A stretch of DNA of 64,000 bases, taken from assembly GCF_032362555.1 (NCBI RefSeq), contig NC_083509.1:4673001-4737000 (forward strand). Reading direction: 5' to 3'. Source of the stretch: Amyelois transitella. Lineage: Eukaryota; Arthropoda; Insecta; Lepidoptera; Pyralidae. The position numbers and the translations under genes are program-made. Within the stretch, counting starts at the first letter, position 1, and each line of letters opens with the position of its first letter. Below the pieces are notes generated by a model. The model searched no databases. It was not told the DNA's origin and was given only the letters and a program-made list of their open reading frames with translations. Positions 12,601 through 22,787 of this stretch are shown one piece after another.

Positions 12601-14341
12601 AAATACGATAGATGGAGTAAATTAAACAATTTGAAACGGCTCAGCTCAAAAAGTTAATATAAATGGTCTTTTACATCAAACAGATTGATTAAGAAACAAA
12701 AAAGTTATGCCTATAAATCTGTAAAAAAAGTTTTTCGGCTCTCCTGAAAAACGGTGATTTGTCCTTTAAGCCCTTTGACATTTCCACCATCGATATATAT
12801 TTTTTCAAAAGTATAATTTTTTCCAGTCCAGTTCCAGAGTACACTCCTATTAAGCTATACCTTAGTGTACTATATTCTTATAATTTGAGTGTTTCTTATC
12901 TGTTATGTGTATCTTCCATATAACAGGAAATCTGCACATTCAGGCAACGTAATGTGTAACCATGATTGATCCAATGTGGGTTAGGTTTACCTGCAATGTT
13001 TGTGGAGATCAAATGGGAGTTGCTTCATGTAAAGCTTGGCGGTTTTAGGCACTCTTGACCTGACCTTTCGCCAGAACATCCATAATTAAGATGATCAATG
13101 TCGAAGGTATATACAGAAAGAAGTAAAAATAAGAGCAAACTCTTTTTTTCAGGCCAAAGAGGTACCTTCTAGCTGATTTAGTGGATTGGTTTTTCAAGCT
13201 CATGCGCAAGGACGAGAACTGGGGCTACAAGCGCTATGACATGAAGTATGACCCGATATTCTTCCCACTAAAGGTGGCAATGGTCAACATGCTTTCGCCA
13301 GCCTATCCTTTCGGAGGCTTACATTGGGAAGGACTGGAAAAGGTATTATATTTAGTACACATCAGACAGCTTCAAACTACTTATACCCGGAATAATCCTA
13401 CTGTTATAAATGTGAAAGTATAAGGAAGTGGAGATGTGTATATATCACCGGAAAATAACAAGACTCGTATGTTGATCAATTTTCTAGGTAGTTCATCAAT
13501 CAACTCTCGAAAAATAATAAACGACAATTGAAATGTATTATTTAACATATTTATTTTAGTAAATTGATTTATTTACTGTCTTGCCGTCAAAACATAAGGA
13601 AGCGGCTTACGTTGATTGGTTGAAAGAATCACGTGCTTTAACACTGCCAATGTTTAGAAATCGGAAATTGTCATTCAAAAGTATCTACCCGAACCGGCAA
13701 TTTGTATGAAAACGTCAGAAAAGAATAAGATTTCAGCATTGGTGTCATAGGAAAAGTTGTTTATTTTGACCGTCTCGAATGGTGGTTTGAGGGTTATGGA
13801 TACTTAAAAATTAACTCTGTTTGAAATACATTAACTTTCACATCTCTATCTCCAAAGTATTAATATTAAATTACTATTAAAGTAACATATAACGTTTATT
13901 GTTATTTTCCGGTGGCATATCCATAATATTCTCAACAATGTTCCTTTTTCACGCAAAAATAGCGAAACAGAAATATAGATATTTGGACGTTGACCAAAAT
14001 ATTAGGTCTGTGCAACTATTACTGTAAAGTAAGTCAGTTAAAAATCCTATTTCACGCATATTTTCGCGTTACAGCTCTTTTATAGTAATATTAATCTTAA
14101 TCAGGATGTCTAGTGTTTGTTAATGTTTCATGCAATTAAATGTATTATTTTACATTTTCAGGAATCTACAACAGATGTGGTCACCACGAAACTGCCGACG
14201 CTAGAAGATTTGGGCGTGAACCTCACGCACATTGAAGACCAGGCGCCGTGGGAGCTGAAACCATTCCGGGCCTATCAGTACTACATGGATCAAGTGGGAG
14301 AGTTCCCCAAGCCTGATCCTCCGCGAGTCTACTGCGGCTAA
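6627..14341 (+). CDS. NDUFA9: NADH dehydrogenase 1 alpha subcomplex subunit 9, mitochondrial (ND-39/NDUFA9)
   Basis: An accessory subunit of mitochondrial complex I, of the atypical short-chain dehydrogenase fold, that binds NADPH at the matrix-arm junction. Exons are 6627-6672, 6820-7013, 7116-7339, 9351-9554, 9911-10072, 13153-13342 and 14162-14341: 1,200 nt, 399 aa. The Rossmann glycine motif GCTGFVG is at residues 61-67, and [13 protein letters not shown] and [14 protein letters not shown] follow. The N-terminus before the Rossmann fold (residues 1-55) lacks acidic residues except one Asp and fits a matrix targeting region. The C-terminus ends [10 protein letters not shown] polyadenylation signal AATAAA lies at 14425-14430. 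Introns 3 and 5 are swollen by repeats; intron 5 holds a nested DNA transposon and LINE. Confidence 0.95.
7585..8069 (-). mobile_element. Two adjacent family A SINE-like copies
   Basis: Both copies lie minus-sense in ND-39 intron 3. The first (about 7585-7797) lacks most of its tail. The second (7807-8069) is flanked by the direct repeat ACCTTTACA at 7798-7806 and 8070-8078, so it inserted at the head end of the first copy and is the younger of the two. Confidence 0.75.
8080..8295 (-). mobile_element. tRNA-related SINE-like repeat (family B), truncated
   Basis: The minus strand reads a tRNA-like head with the B-box-like GGTTTAAATCCCACCTCGGC, then a tail segment in common with 21735-22095 and 22925-23322. 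A TACATGGCCGAGGTGG core and the ACATTCAG-type tail are shared. Only the head half is present here. Confidence 0.6.
8303..8850 (+). repeat. Interspersed repeat with AAGTGCGAGT head and inverted GGGTTCCGTACG ends
   Basis: It begins near AAGTGCGAGTTGAACTCGCG. The 13-bp AGGGTTCCGTACG at 8336-8348 is exactly inverted at 8833-8845. A second, more decayed copy is at 53846-54288. It has no coding capacity, and its inverted ends suggest a non-autonomous DNA element. It lies in ND-39 intron 3. Confidence 0.65.
10154..10193 (+). repeat. Left terminal inverted repeat
   Basis: 40 bp, starting ATATCGATGGTGGAAATGTC. It is an exact reverse complement of 12757-12796 and contains one TTAAAGGACA motif at 10181-10190. 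Confidence 0.9.
10549..11019 (+). pseudogene. Transposase C-terminal fragment (DDE-like, DUF7869-type resemblance)
   Basis: An open frame of 156 codons whose start is [19 protein letters not shown]. In insect transposase-derived proteins, a D-S-x-H-x-x-I-E-R block followed by Trp-Pro and a basic C-terminal tail marks the last catalytic acidic residue and the region after it; I recall such proteins being annotated with DUF7869. The rest of the catalytic domain is absent, and no splice acceptor is obvious just upstream, so this is most likely a relic of an internally deleted copy. The frame runs into the LINE insertion; its last residues come from LINE tail sequence. Identification is by pattern memory only. 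Confidence 0.6.
11004..12366 (-). mobile_element. RTE-like LINE, 5'-truncated, open reverse transcriptase frame
   Basis: A 447-codon frame (12365 to 11022) encodes the reverse transcriptase of a non-LTR retrotransposon: [15 protein letters not shown], the finger/palm block [31 protein letters not shown], the catalytic [11 protein letters not shown], then [11 protein letters not shown] and a C-terminal [10 protein letters not shown] block. No endonuclease domain is present, so it is 5'-truncated. The tail is a short run of TATG units at 11004-11020. It sits inside the DNA transposon. The uninterrupted frame suggests a fairly recent insertion. RTE-like clade by RT motifs and tail type. Confidence 0.85.
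12757..12796 (-). repeat. Right terminal inverted repeat
   Basis: Exact reverse complement of 10154-10193, with the TTAAAGGACA motif at 12760-12769 on the minus strand. Confidence 0.9.
12926..13100 (+). mobile_element. Family B SINE fragment joined to LINE-like fragment
   Basis: 12926-13043 matches the middle of family B (CTGCACATTCAGGC, GTAACCATGAT, GTTGCTTCATGTAAA). From about 13030 to 13100 it changes into sequence similar to the RTE-like LINE 3' region (GGCGGTTTTAGGCAC, TTGACCTGACC), older than the copy at 11004-12366. Confidence 0.5.
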
Positions 14342-14914
14342 TCAAAAGAATTTGTTTAATGTCTATATTAAATTCTTTTATCTGAAGAACATCTTGACAA
14401 TGTATCAAATTGTAGAAAGTTTTTAATAAATTATTTTGTTTGTTAATTTTTTTATAATTCCTTACCCTTCTTCTGATTTGTGATTACACCCAGTTTTCCT
14501 ATTGTCCCAGTTTTCCTAAATTAGATCGCGTCTTTCGAATACACAAACTTTACCAAAACGCTCTATGTACTGTAGATAGTACTTATATTGAATGAAGTCT
14601 TTTCCCTGTTAAAACTGTACCCCTCTAAATCAATTCCAGGGCAGCTCTCAGAAGTCCATTGTCAAGGGCAGATAATAACTGTTGCCTTTAAGTGATTTAC
14701 AACACATCTTGATAACAACAACATCATCCCAAGTGCAATATCCCAAACACAGTGATTTTTGTACATTATAATTAATTGCAATATACTACTTCTTGTGACA
14801 AAGACTAGTAAGTTGTATGCAAATATAAAGTATATTACACATTAAAAAAATCCTACAAGCCAGAGGTATAGGTAAATAAATATAAAACAGTTTAGTTACT
14901 TATTTAAAGTTTAT
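14342..14914. other. Tail-to-tail gap between ND-39 and RpS10
   Basis: It holds the ND-39 3' untranslated region and its AATAAA at 14425-14430. Nothing else is recognised; the rest is AT-rich unique-looking sequence. Confidence 0.6.
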
Positions 14915-16209
14915 TTATGCTTGGTCAGGTCTGTTACCTCGTCCAAAACCTCCTCTCTGTAACAAAAAAAAATATGTTAAAGCACTCAACAGAAAATATA
15001 TTTATACATGGCTGTTCCCTAAGACTTCATTCCCTGTAAAAGTTCATTGGCAAACTGTATAAAAGACCAGCTAAATGAAGTTATATACATTTTTGTCCAA
15101 GTTTAGTTGGTGTGGTTCATGAACGATAAACACCTCTTTATCGCTGATGGGGTAAACAGCGGCGACAGTCTCACAAAGACTGAAAAGCCACAATTAAAGA
15201 TGGAATTGAGACTCAAATAACTGTACAGTACATACTATACAATTTATCATAACCATGCATCTTTCTGTCTGAATGAACATAAGCAAATAAAAAAAATTGT
15301 CAGTATATTTTAATTGAAAGACAATATTTTTTTCATGTATCACAAACACCAAATGACAAACAAAGAAGCCTATTTAAATGCATTACTTTTATCATCAAAG
15401 CTATCAATATTGAAGACAAAGCATTGATTGAAGTAAAACTGTGGTTAAATTAAAAGAGGACAATACTTACAAATTCAACACCAGCAGAGCCAGGACCAAC
15501 ATCTGCTTTTTTGTCGTGAGGCGCGCCGCCAGGAGCCGTGGGTGCACGGCGGTACGCAGAGCGGTCTTCGGCTGAGCGCGCAGGCGCGTCTGGTCTGCCA
15601 ACTGCACCACGTCTGACTGTCTCTGTCCTCACAGAACGCTTCAGAGTTGCGGGTACAATCTCAGGAGGCAAGTGGAGGAAGATTCGGAGGTACTCAATAC
15701 CCTCATTTGTTAGGTACCTAAAAAGTAAACAGAACCAATTTTAACTTTAATAATTTCTTTTTTATTAATTATTTACTTAATTCGATAATTGATCACAAGT
15801 CCCGCAGATAGTTAAATGCAGTTGAAATTTGAATAGTTGACGGAAATGAAGCAAAAGCAAATATTTAATCTATGCCTACTCACATTATATAGGTAAAGTA
15901 AAACTATGATTGTTTGTTGTTTCTTACATACATTTTTAGGCTTGACTTGCGTTTTATATTTAATATATTAATTACACAAACACACGTAAGAATATTTTAC
16001 AATATTTACCAGTAGAAATGCCTCCATGCAAACTGTTCCTTGACATAACCTCTTGATTTTAGGGATTGCATTGCTTTGATAACTTGTAAGTTAGGTATCT
16101 TCTCAAGATCAGGGTGCTTGGGTGCGTGGTAGTCTTTCTTTGCTACCATGACTCCCTCTTTGAAGAGGTACTCATAAATAGCGACACGATTCTGTTTTGG
16201 CATCAACAT
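14915..16209 (-). CDS. RpS10: Small ribosomal subunit protein S10 (eS10)
   Basis: A component of the cytoplasmic 40S ribosomal subunit near the mRNA entry and beak region. Coding exons are 16010-16209, 15471-15717 and 14915-14956: 489 nt, 162 aa, the usual length. The N-terminal winged-helix domain ([20 protein letters not shown] to [20 protein letters not shown], residues 1-95) is fully recognisable. The C-terminal tail is Arg/Gly/Ala-rich and ends [13 protein letters not shown]. The start is the MLMP Met typical of the family; an upstream 5' untranslated exon is joined just ahead of it (acceptor at 16226/16227). Intron 2 has a decayed family A repeat at about 15125-15225. Confidence 0.97.
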
Positions 16210-16399
16210 CTTGAGCCTTTTTTAGCTGTAGAACAAAACTTCAGATTAGCAAAGTTTTATAACGTAAACTTCACAGAATTAATAAAATAATTAAATCACA
16301 GAATGCACTAAAAGATAATAATTGGCCGAAAATAACAGAATATTGTTACTTAATAAGGATTATTATAATAAAAATGGATTTTTGTTGAAGAATAAATAC

Positions 16400-16426
16400 C
16401 TTAGCGCTACTTTGACAATAGAAAAG
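16400..16426 (-). promoter_or_regulatory. RpS10 untranslated first exon with candidate 5' TOP start
   Basis: On the minus strand a CTTTTCT pyrimidine run (C at 16426) is followed by a short exon that ends in GCGCTAAG with a GTATTT donor at 16398-16399. Ribosomal protein transcripts start with such 5' terminal oligopyrimidine tracts. The tract and donor are seen; use as the start site is inferred. Confidence 0.5.
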
Positions 16427-16929
16427 ACTTCTCCGTGTTTGACAAGATGTGACAAAGAATCTGTCAATCACAAGCTAAATTGAGAACTACGCTGTCAATG
16501 TCAATGTTATAGGTTAGATCGAAGCAAAGAAATTAAACTTTAGAGATTTCTCTTTCTCTTGTCCAAAGGAGAAAAAATCAATTCATTGTGCATCTCGTTC
16601 TTGTAACCCATTTTCATTGTTTGGCAAGAATTATTCTTATCCAATCTCAGAAGAACAATCCTATGGAAGTGCCCTATGCATGTACTTTTCCTGCATACCT
16701 AAATAAACAAACCCGGATATAAACATGGCGGACTAGAGATGTTCATTTAGTCGATAATATTTTATCGATGGACGAGTGAGTTAAGATGTTTATTTCCGAA
16801 TTAAATTTATTAAAAAAAAAAAAAATTACATCGGGAATCCTTACTATCTTGGCTATAATCTAAGGTCCAACAATATTGTATCTATTACCTATGTCATTCT
16901 GATAAAGTGTTTGGAAATCAAATATAATT

Positions 16930-17779
16930 ACATACATAAATAAAATCACGCCTCTTTTCCGGAGGGGTAGGCAGAGACTACCTCTTTCCACTTGCCACGA
17001 TCTCTGCGTACTTCTTTCGCTTCATCCACATTCATAACTCTCTTCATGCAAGTTCGGCGGTTTCGGGTACTTTTGACCTGACCCTTTACCAGGACGTCCT
17101 TAATTTGATCAAGATACGTTCGTCTAGGTCTTCCCACTCCGACCTTTCCCTCCACACTCTCCTTGTATATCTGCTTAGTCATCCCGCTTTCATTCATCCT
17201 CTCCACTTGACCGAACCATCTCAACATACCCTTTTCTATTCCTGTAACTACATCTTCTTTCACATCACAACATTTCCTTATCACGATGTTCCTTATCCGG
17301 TCACTCAATTTCACACCCATCATACTCCTTAACGCTCTCTTTTCCACTGCATTTGTTCTGTTTTCGTGCTTCTTTTGCCATACCCAACTTTCACTCCCAT
17401 ACATTAATGTCGGGACCAACACGCCCCTATACTGGCTGTGGCCAGTCGAGCCTTTTTGGATAGTTTCTGACTGCTCATAAAGGCATGCAAAGCTCCATTC
17501 ACCATGTTCCCCGCGTTCACTCTCCTTTCAATATCACTATCACACTTGCCATCTGATGTAAACTTTGATCCTAGATATACAAACTCTTTCACTTGCTCAA
17601 CTTTTTCTCCTCCAATCAAAATATTACATGCTGTCATTTCTTTCTCCATTTCAAAAACCAGTGTTTTAGTTTTACTTACGTTAACTTTCATTCCTTTCTC
17701 TTTTAAAGCTTCACGCATACAGTTTACCATCTCCTGTAATTCTTCCGCTGATGACGCCAATATAACCTGATCGTCGGCA
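16930..17779 (-). mobile_element. RTE-like LINE, second copy, truncated and frameshifted
   Basis: Nearly the same sequence as the 3' part of the copy at 11004-12366 (same reverse transcriptase C-terminal region and TATG tail). It is cut at the 5' end within the YADD region. The frame is broken by a small difference near 17425-17445, giving two overlapping open pieces (17760-17404 and 17422-16946). The high identity to the first copy means the family moved recently. Confidence 0.85.
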
Positions 17780-17811
17780 TAGCTAGTTGGCGGACGAAGT
17801 CGCGGGCACAG
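17780..17811 (+). mobile_element. Helitron 3' end
   Basis: A GGACGAAGTCGCGGG hairpin-type motif followed by ACAGCTAG and a host T. This is the same 3' terminus as the Helitrons at 33104-33714 and 42303-42743. It is fused directly to the truncated end of the LINE copy at 16930-17779. Confidence 0.65.
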
Positions 17812-18014
17812 CTAGTTTATCGATAAGATTCTATGTTCGATGATGTTCAACACTAGCACACGTGTTTATGTTTTCGATGTGAATGAAATATTGAGAATAT
17901 TACAATTTTTTAAAGCTCACAACAAAGAAGATTAAAAGTAATAAGGTTTTTAAACACATTTCATTAAATACACTGTATGATAGACCATAATTTAACCAAA
18001 TATTAACCACTTAC

Positions 18015-18082
18015 CGGTGAAAGGTTAAATTCGGCCTATTTTTGCTTTGGCATAAGCCACAATATGCTATTGAACACTTCAT
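18015..18082 (-). CDS. Orphan THAP-domain-like first exon
   Basis: On the minus strand an ATG opens a 22-codon exon, MKCSIAYCGLCQSKNRPNLTFHR when completed by its split Arg codon, ending at a good GTAAGTG donor (18011-18014). The spacing C-x4-C...(L)TFHR is that of the N-terminal half of the THAP zinc-binding DNA-binding domain, which normally continues FP and a second Cys/His pair. An AAGATGGCGG motif at 18208-18217, about 125 bp upstream, is a frequent promoter element (YY1 type). I found no matching next exon on the minus strand before RpS10. It could be a truncated gene, a gene with RpS10 in its intron, or chance. Confidence 0.4.
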
Positions 18083-18937
18083 TTGTTGTTTATTAACGAT
18101 TAATATAAGGACAACTTGGTAAACAGCAGAAAAACACGGGATTTCCTCGGAAAAACGTAAAATCCTCACGGTGATAACTTCCACGAGTAAGCTAAGCGGG
18201 CTACTTAAGATGGCGGTGCTCCAGCACAAACACATCGAAGCCAATGAAGAGGGTGCTGATAAAAGAGTGTAAACGTTTTTTCTCCCGTTAAACCACTGTT
18301 GTGAGAAAGAGACAGATATATCAGTTTTTATTTCTGAGTCAAGTTAAACAATTAGGGCACCTCCATAGAATATTATTTCATTGTATCCAATGGGTACATC
18401 AGTTGTCAACTTTTGTCGTCGTTTGTTTTTTTTTTGGTTATTTAATTGTGCATTCAAATTCAAAATCTTTATAGTATTGCATATCATGACGTACATCGGT
18501 TGAATTACAGTTTCTGCTTATAAATAGGTACAATATGAACCCTGTTGGGCATCGCAATTTTAAAATAATATGGAACGGCGGGCAGTTTTATGTCGGCTAT
18601 TAAGTTGAATATAACAATAAAAAAATGACGTAGTATATTTGGAGAGAATATTAATAAGTAATTTGAAATGAATATAAGTTATAACATGTTTTTAATTGAT
18701 GAAATGATAAATAATAATAATAATAAAAAATAATTTTAGGTACAATATTTCTATCGTTTAAGAACTCGTCCAGTGTATAGCAATTAATGCATAATAATTA
18801 CACAAAGAATAAAAAGGCTGTGAAGGCATATCAATAAACGTAATAAATTACTGAAAAGAAGAGATTTTTGAATGTATAACCTAGACGATAAGACGACAGC
18901 AAAACCTACGGTTGCCATGAAAAGATTTATACAACTA

Positions 18938-19173
18938 TACATACGTATAACATAGACAGAACCAACTGTCTTGAAAAGACCGATAGGCCACGCTCAGCTA
19001 TTTGGCTTTAAGATAGAATTGAGATTTACTTAAATAGTGACAGGTGGCTAGCCCATCGCCTAAAAGAAGTCAAAATTTATAAGCCTATCCCTTATTCGCC
19101 TTTTACGAAATCCATGGGAAAGAGTTGGAGTGGTCCTATTCTTTTTTCTATTGGTGCCGGGAACCACACGGCA
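18938..19173 (-). mobile_element. Family A SINE-like repeat
   Basis: Nearly full-length, minus-sense: tail ACATACGTATAAC at the left and the head GGTGCCGGGAACCACACGGC at the right end. Confidence 0.75.
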
Positions 19174-19184
19174 AACACCTAAGG

Positions 19185-19386
19185 GGGGTTTCCTTCGCTT
19201 CATCGACATTCATAACTCTCTTCATGCAAGCTCGGCAGTTTCGGGTACTTTTGACCTGACCCTTTACCAGGACGTCCTTAATTTGATCAAGATACGTTCG
19301 TCTAGGCCTTCCCACTTCGACCTTTCTCTCCACACTCTCCTTGTAAATCTGCGTAGTCAACCTGCTTGCATTCATCCTCTCCACTT
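19185..19386 (-). mobile_element. RTE-like LINE fragment, third copy
   Basis: It matches about 200 bp of the 3' coding end of the LINE at 11095-11285 (residues ERMNASRLTTQIYKE to MNVDEAKE on the minus strand), without the tail. It abuts the family A copy at 18938-19173. Confidence 0.75.
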
Positions 19387-19870
19387 AGATATGTATCTGC
19401 GACTCGGGTCCCATAGCCCATGACGAATGCTGCTCAATAATTGAGGTCCAAAAGGACTTTGAGGCAAAGACAATCAACTGCAGAATGAAGACAAAATATG
19501 AATCATATTTTTATTTTGTTGTACATGTATGTATGATGCAATGGATGCAACATAATGATGTATGTGGCGTTATTGTGTGTCCGGTGACAGAGATAAATAA
19601 ACACATATTTGGACAGTTTTCTTGGCACGCATTAAAAAAAAAAGAAAACACGATGTCCTGTAAACTTCAAATTCAATGAAATCATTTGATGACACTTCAT
19701 TGAAATGTCATCAATTAGATTGATGATAGATGTATTTTTAAAAAACGTGAGGATTTTGTTTGGTTTTATGTTTTATTGATTAAAATTATGCGTATTGCCT
19801 TGATTTAAATACGTTGCATTAAAGTGAATGATATTGCATTCAACTCTTAGATAGTAAGTCCAAAGTAGCA

Positions 19871-21527
19871 ATGGATTTCCAAAATAGACCCGGTGGAAAA
19901 ACCGGAGGAGGTGGAGTAGCATCATGGTCGGAAAGCAACAGAGATCGTCGCGAGAGGCTTCGCCAACTCGCATTGGAGACGATCGACTTGAACAAAGATC
20001 CTTATTTTATGAAAAACCATTTGGGTTCGTATTATTTTATATTTCTTAATTTCTTAAAATTCCCTCATTTCGTAAGTCGCCAATACACATTCTTACACTG
20101 TTCGTTAAAAATACCAAATAGAATAAAATCACTTTTCGTTAGCCATCTATACAAACGATAGGTTTATGAAGACGGCCTCTGTGGCACAGCGGTAGTGCGC
20201 TTGTTGAGGTCCCGAGTTCGAATCCGGATCAGGGCATGATGAGAAACGAACTTTCTCTGTTTGGCCTGGGCCTTGGATTTTAATCTATATAAGTATTTAT
20301 TATAAAATATAGTTTTGTTGGGTGAGTATCTCGTAACACAAGTTTTGAACTTACATAGAGGCTAACTCAATCTGTGTAATTTGTACATATTTTTATTTAT
20401 AATTATTATTACATATAATCATGTTTATAACCCTTGCAGGGTAGACAGTGCCATCAATTAGCAATTTATTTATTTATAATTTTTTGCTTATGCTATTCCA
20501 TTCTATATTTATGATGAAAACTTTTATTATTTTTATAACATCTTAAATTAATTTTGCAGGTTCTTATGAATGTAAGTTATGTTTAACCTTACATAACAAT
20601 GAAGGAAGCTACCTAGCCCACACTCAAGGTAAAAAGCATCAAGCTAATTTGGCCCGAAGAGCTGCCAAGGAAGCCAAGGAAGCTCCTCAGCTGCTTGCTC
20701 CAGAAAAACCCAGGATTGAACCAAAGAAATTTGTTAAAATTGGGCGACCTGGTTACAGAGTCACTAAACAAAAGGATCCTGAAAATGGACAGCAAAGCTT
20801 GCTGTTCCAGGTAGATTATCCAGGTAATTGCAATAGTTTATCTTATTATATCTTAACCAAATAAAATATTATTTAAAAACAAGAATACCACCCAAATATA
20901 GATTAAAATTAAAAATGTTGTAGTTAACACTGACTAAATCAACAAGAGAAAATCAATGGAGATGTTTATAAATCCATCTATTTCATTTTCTTATCTAGGT
21001 TTAATTTCATTAAAATCTATTAACATTAATTTTTTTCCATATTGGGTGAACTACTTACCTATTCTTTATTTTGACCATCCTCTCAAATGGAAGAATAGTT
21101 TTATTACTAAGATTTTCAGTTGAAGGTATGCATAAAAAGCTGTAAATTTCTTTTCCCAGAAATTGCTGAGGGTGTACAACCAAGACATCGTTTTATGTCA
21201 GCTTATGAGCAGAAAATAGAGCCCCCAGACCGCCGTTGGCAATATCTACTTTTTGCAGCTGAACCCTACGAGACAATAGCATTCAAAGTACCCAGTAGGG
21301 AAGTGGAAAAACATGATTCTAAGTTCTGGACCCACTGGAATAAAGATACAAAACAATTCTTTTTGCAATTTGCATTTAAAATGGAAGCTTTAAGAATGCC
21401 TCCACCTCCTCCTAAGATTTGGGAGAGCCACGGGATGCGCCTGCCGCCGCCGCCGGGAGCACCCATGCTGGGTGTGCCACCCCCACCACCATTGCTCCCA
21501 GTGCCGCCGCCGCCTCCTTCTATGTAA
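19871..21527 (+). CDS. SF3A2: Splicing factor 3A subunit 2 (SF3a66)
   Basis: A subunit of SF3A in the nuclear U2 snRNP, needed for pre-spliceosome assembly. Exons are 19871-20024, 20560-20823 and 21160-21527: 786 nt, 261 aa. The family N-terminus MDFQNRPGGKTGGGGVAS is intact. The matrin-type C2H2 zinc finger (CKLCLTLHNNEGSYLAHTQG ending KKH) lies at about residues 55-80. A conserved block around RHRFMSAYEQKIEPPDRRWQ and the QFFLQFAFKM block follow. The C-terminal proline tail is short, as in insects, compared with the long repeat tail of vertebrates. AATAAA lies at 21546-21551. Intron 1 contains a tRNA-derived SINE. Confidence 0.96.
20172..20400 (+). mobile_element. tRNA-derived SINE
   Basis: The head GGCCTCTGTGGCACAGCGGT contains an A-box-like TGGCACAGCGGTAG, and GAGTTCGAATCC is a good B box. 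A tRNA-unrelated body follows and runs into AT-rich tail sequence. It lies in SF3A2 intron 1. A real tRNA gene is unlikely because the arms do not close. Confidence 0.75.
20415..20465 (-). mobile_element. Family A fragment
   Basis: Only the tail end survives: ATAATCATGTTTATAACCC then GGGTAGACAGTGCCA on the + strand. Confidence 0.5.
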
Positions 21528-21734
21528 TTGCACTATTTTCAAGGAAATAAAATTGTCTTTTACTTTAATTTTTATTGACCATCTATTCCCCAGTCCTATC
21601 TGTCTGGTCACACAGACTGTGACCCAGTCAAGTATTTTAATAAACAACAAAATTTATAGAAGACAACATAGCATTTTCTAAATTAACATCTTGAGAATTT
21701 AATCGTACTGAAGAGGATACCAATCACAGAGTGT

Positions 21735-22095
21735 TGATGGTCGAATCACTAAGGTGATGCGCCGAGTGGCATAGGTTCAAATTCCACCTCGGCCATGTAC
21801 CAATGACTATTTTGGAAGTTATGTACATAAGTTGGAAACTAAGCGATGCTCTAACAGTGAGGAAACCTGCACATTCAGGCTGGATGTGTAACCATGATCC
21901 TTACAATATGGGCTGCTGAGGATAGATGGAAGTTGCTTCGTGTAAAAAACCTGACTTACCCAATCTAGGATCTATGATCAAAAGCATACCCCAGGCTCCT
22001 CTCCAGAGTAGTGAGGATGCAACTGGGACAAATGGCAGGAGGAAGAGGATACCAGTCACACACCTTACGGTAATGCCATCTTAAAGGAGTAAACC
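21735..22095 (+). mobile_element. tRNA-related SINE-like repeat (family B), near complete
   Basis: The head has GTGATGCGCCGAGTGGC and a B-box-like AGGTTCAAATTCCACC. The body has TGTACCAATGACTATTT, CCTGCACATTCAGGCTGG, GGAAGTTGCTTCGTGT and CTCCTCTCCAGAGT. Copies are at 8080-8295 (-), 22925-23322 (-), 48878-49165 (-) and partial ones elsewhere. It lies just past the SF3A2 polyadenylation site. Confidence 0.65.
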
Positions 22096-22787
22096 AACCA
22101 ACTAGAAAAATACAAGAGCATTTATCTTATAGTTACTAAATTCTAGTACATAACTACGTATTTATGTTGTTGAGACAATTTGTTTTCTAATTACTACCGA
22201 ACAACCTCTCAAGCTCAACTAGAATGGTAGAGCTACTAGCTAAAAAGTCCGAGCACCCCAAAAGCAGGTGAGAAGCAGCGCAGTTTTAAAACGAAGTCCG
22301 CCCGACGAATTCAACAATCAATTAACTATATCCATCTCTTTCACCCTTCATAACAAATCACCCGTTCCGTTCATCCCATCCCTATCACAGAGTACTTTGT
22401 ACTTACACACGCCAAATAAACACTAGAACGTAGGTATATGTTTATGCTGTTCGTGAAGTCCTTTAAATTATCAAAATTTACTTTATTGTATATTTGGGTT
22501 AATTGATAAAACATGAGGCTTTTAGAAAATATAAACACAAAATTATATAATCTTCAAAAATACATCTTTGCGTTGAACTAAACGGAATAACGGTCGCGCG
22601 GCGGTTAACTCAATCATCCATTCAGAAAAAAAATTATTCATTCACTTCACATCACAACAATAATACATACTTACTCCATCAGACCAGTGATACGAGCTAT
22701 TGTTAACGTATTTTCGCGCGCGATTTACAGAGATATTAATTTTTGTTAAATTCTGTTACCATAATCTGAAATTTCAGATAATATACG

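Larger units (their letters stand above)
10154..12796 (+). mobile_element. DNA transposon with 40-bp terminal inverted repeats, hit by a LINE
   Basis: Identical 40-bp inverted repeats at 10154-10193 and 12757-12796 bound a 2.6-kb element in ND-39 intron 5. The decamer TTAAAGGACA occurs in both termini and again at 10389-10398, 10461-10470, 12550-12559 and 12580-12589, with a variant near 10333. Inside lie a transposase C-terminal fragment (10549-11019) and a 5'-truncated LINE (11004-12366). Without the LINE the element is about 1.3 kb, so the front of the transposase gene is missing. The host duplication may be TA or ATAT; the sequence at the ends is too palindromic to decide. The superfamily is not assigned. 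Confidence 0.85.

Noticed and set aside
20172-20245. tRNA gene
   Set aside because: A and B boxes are present but the acceptor and anticodon stems do not close, and a SINE body follows.
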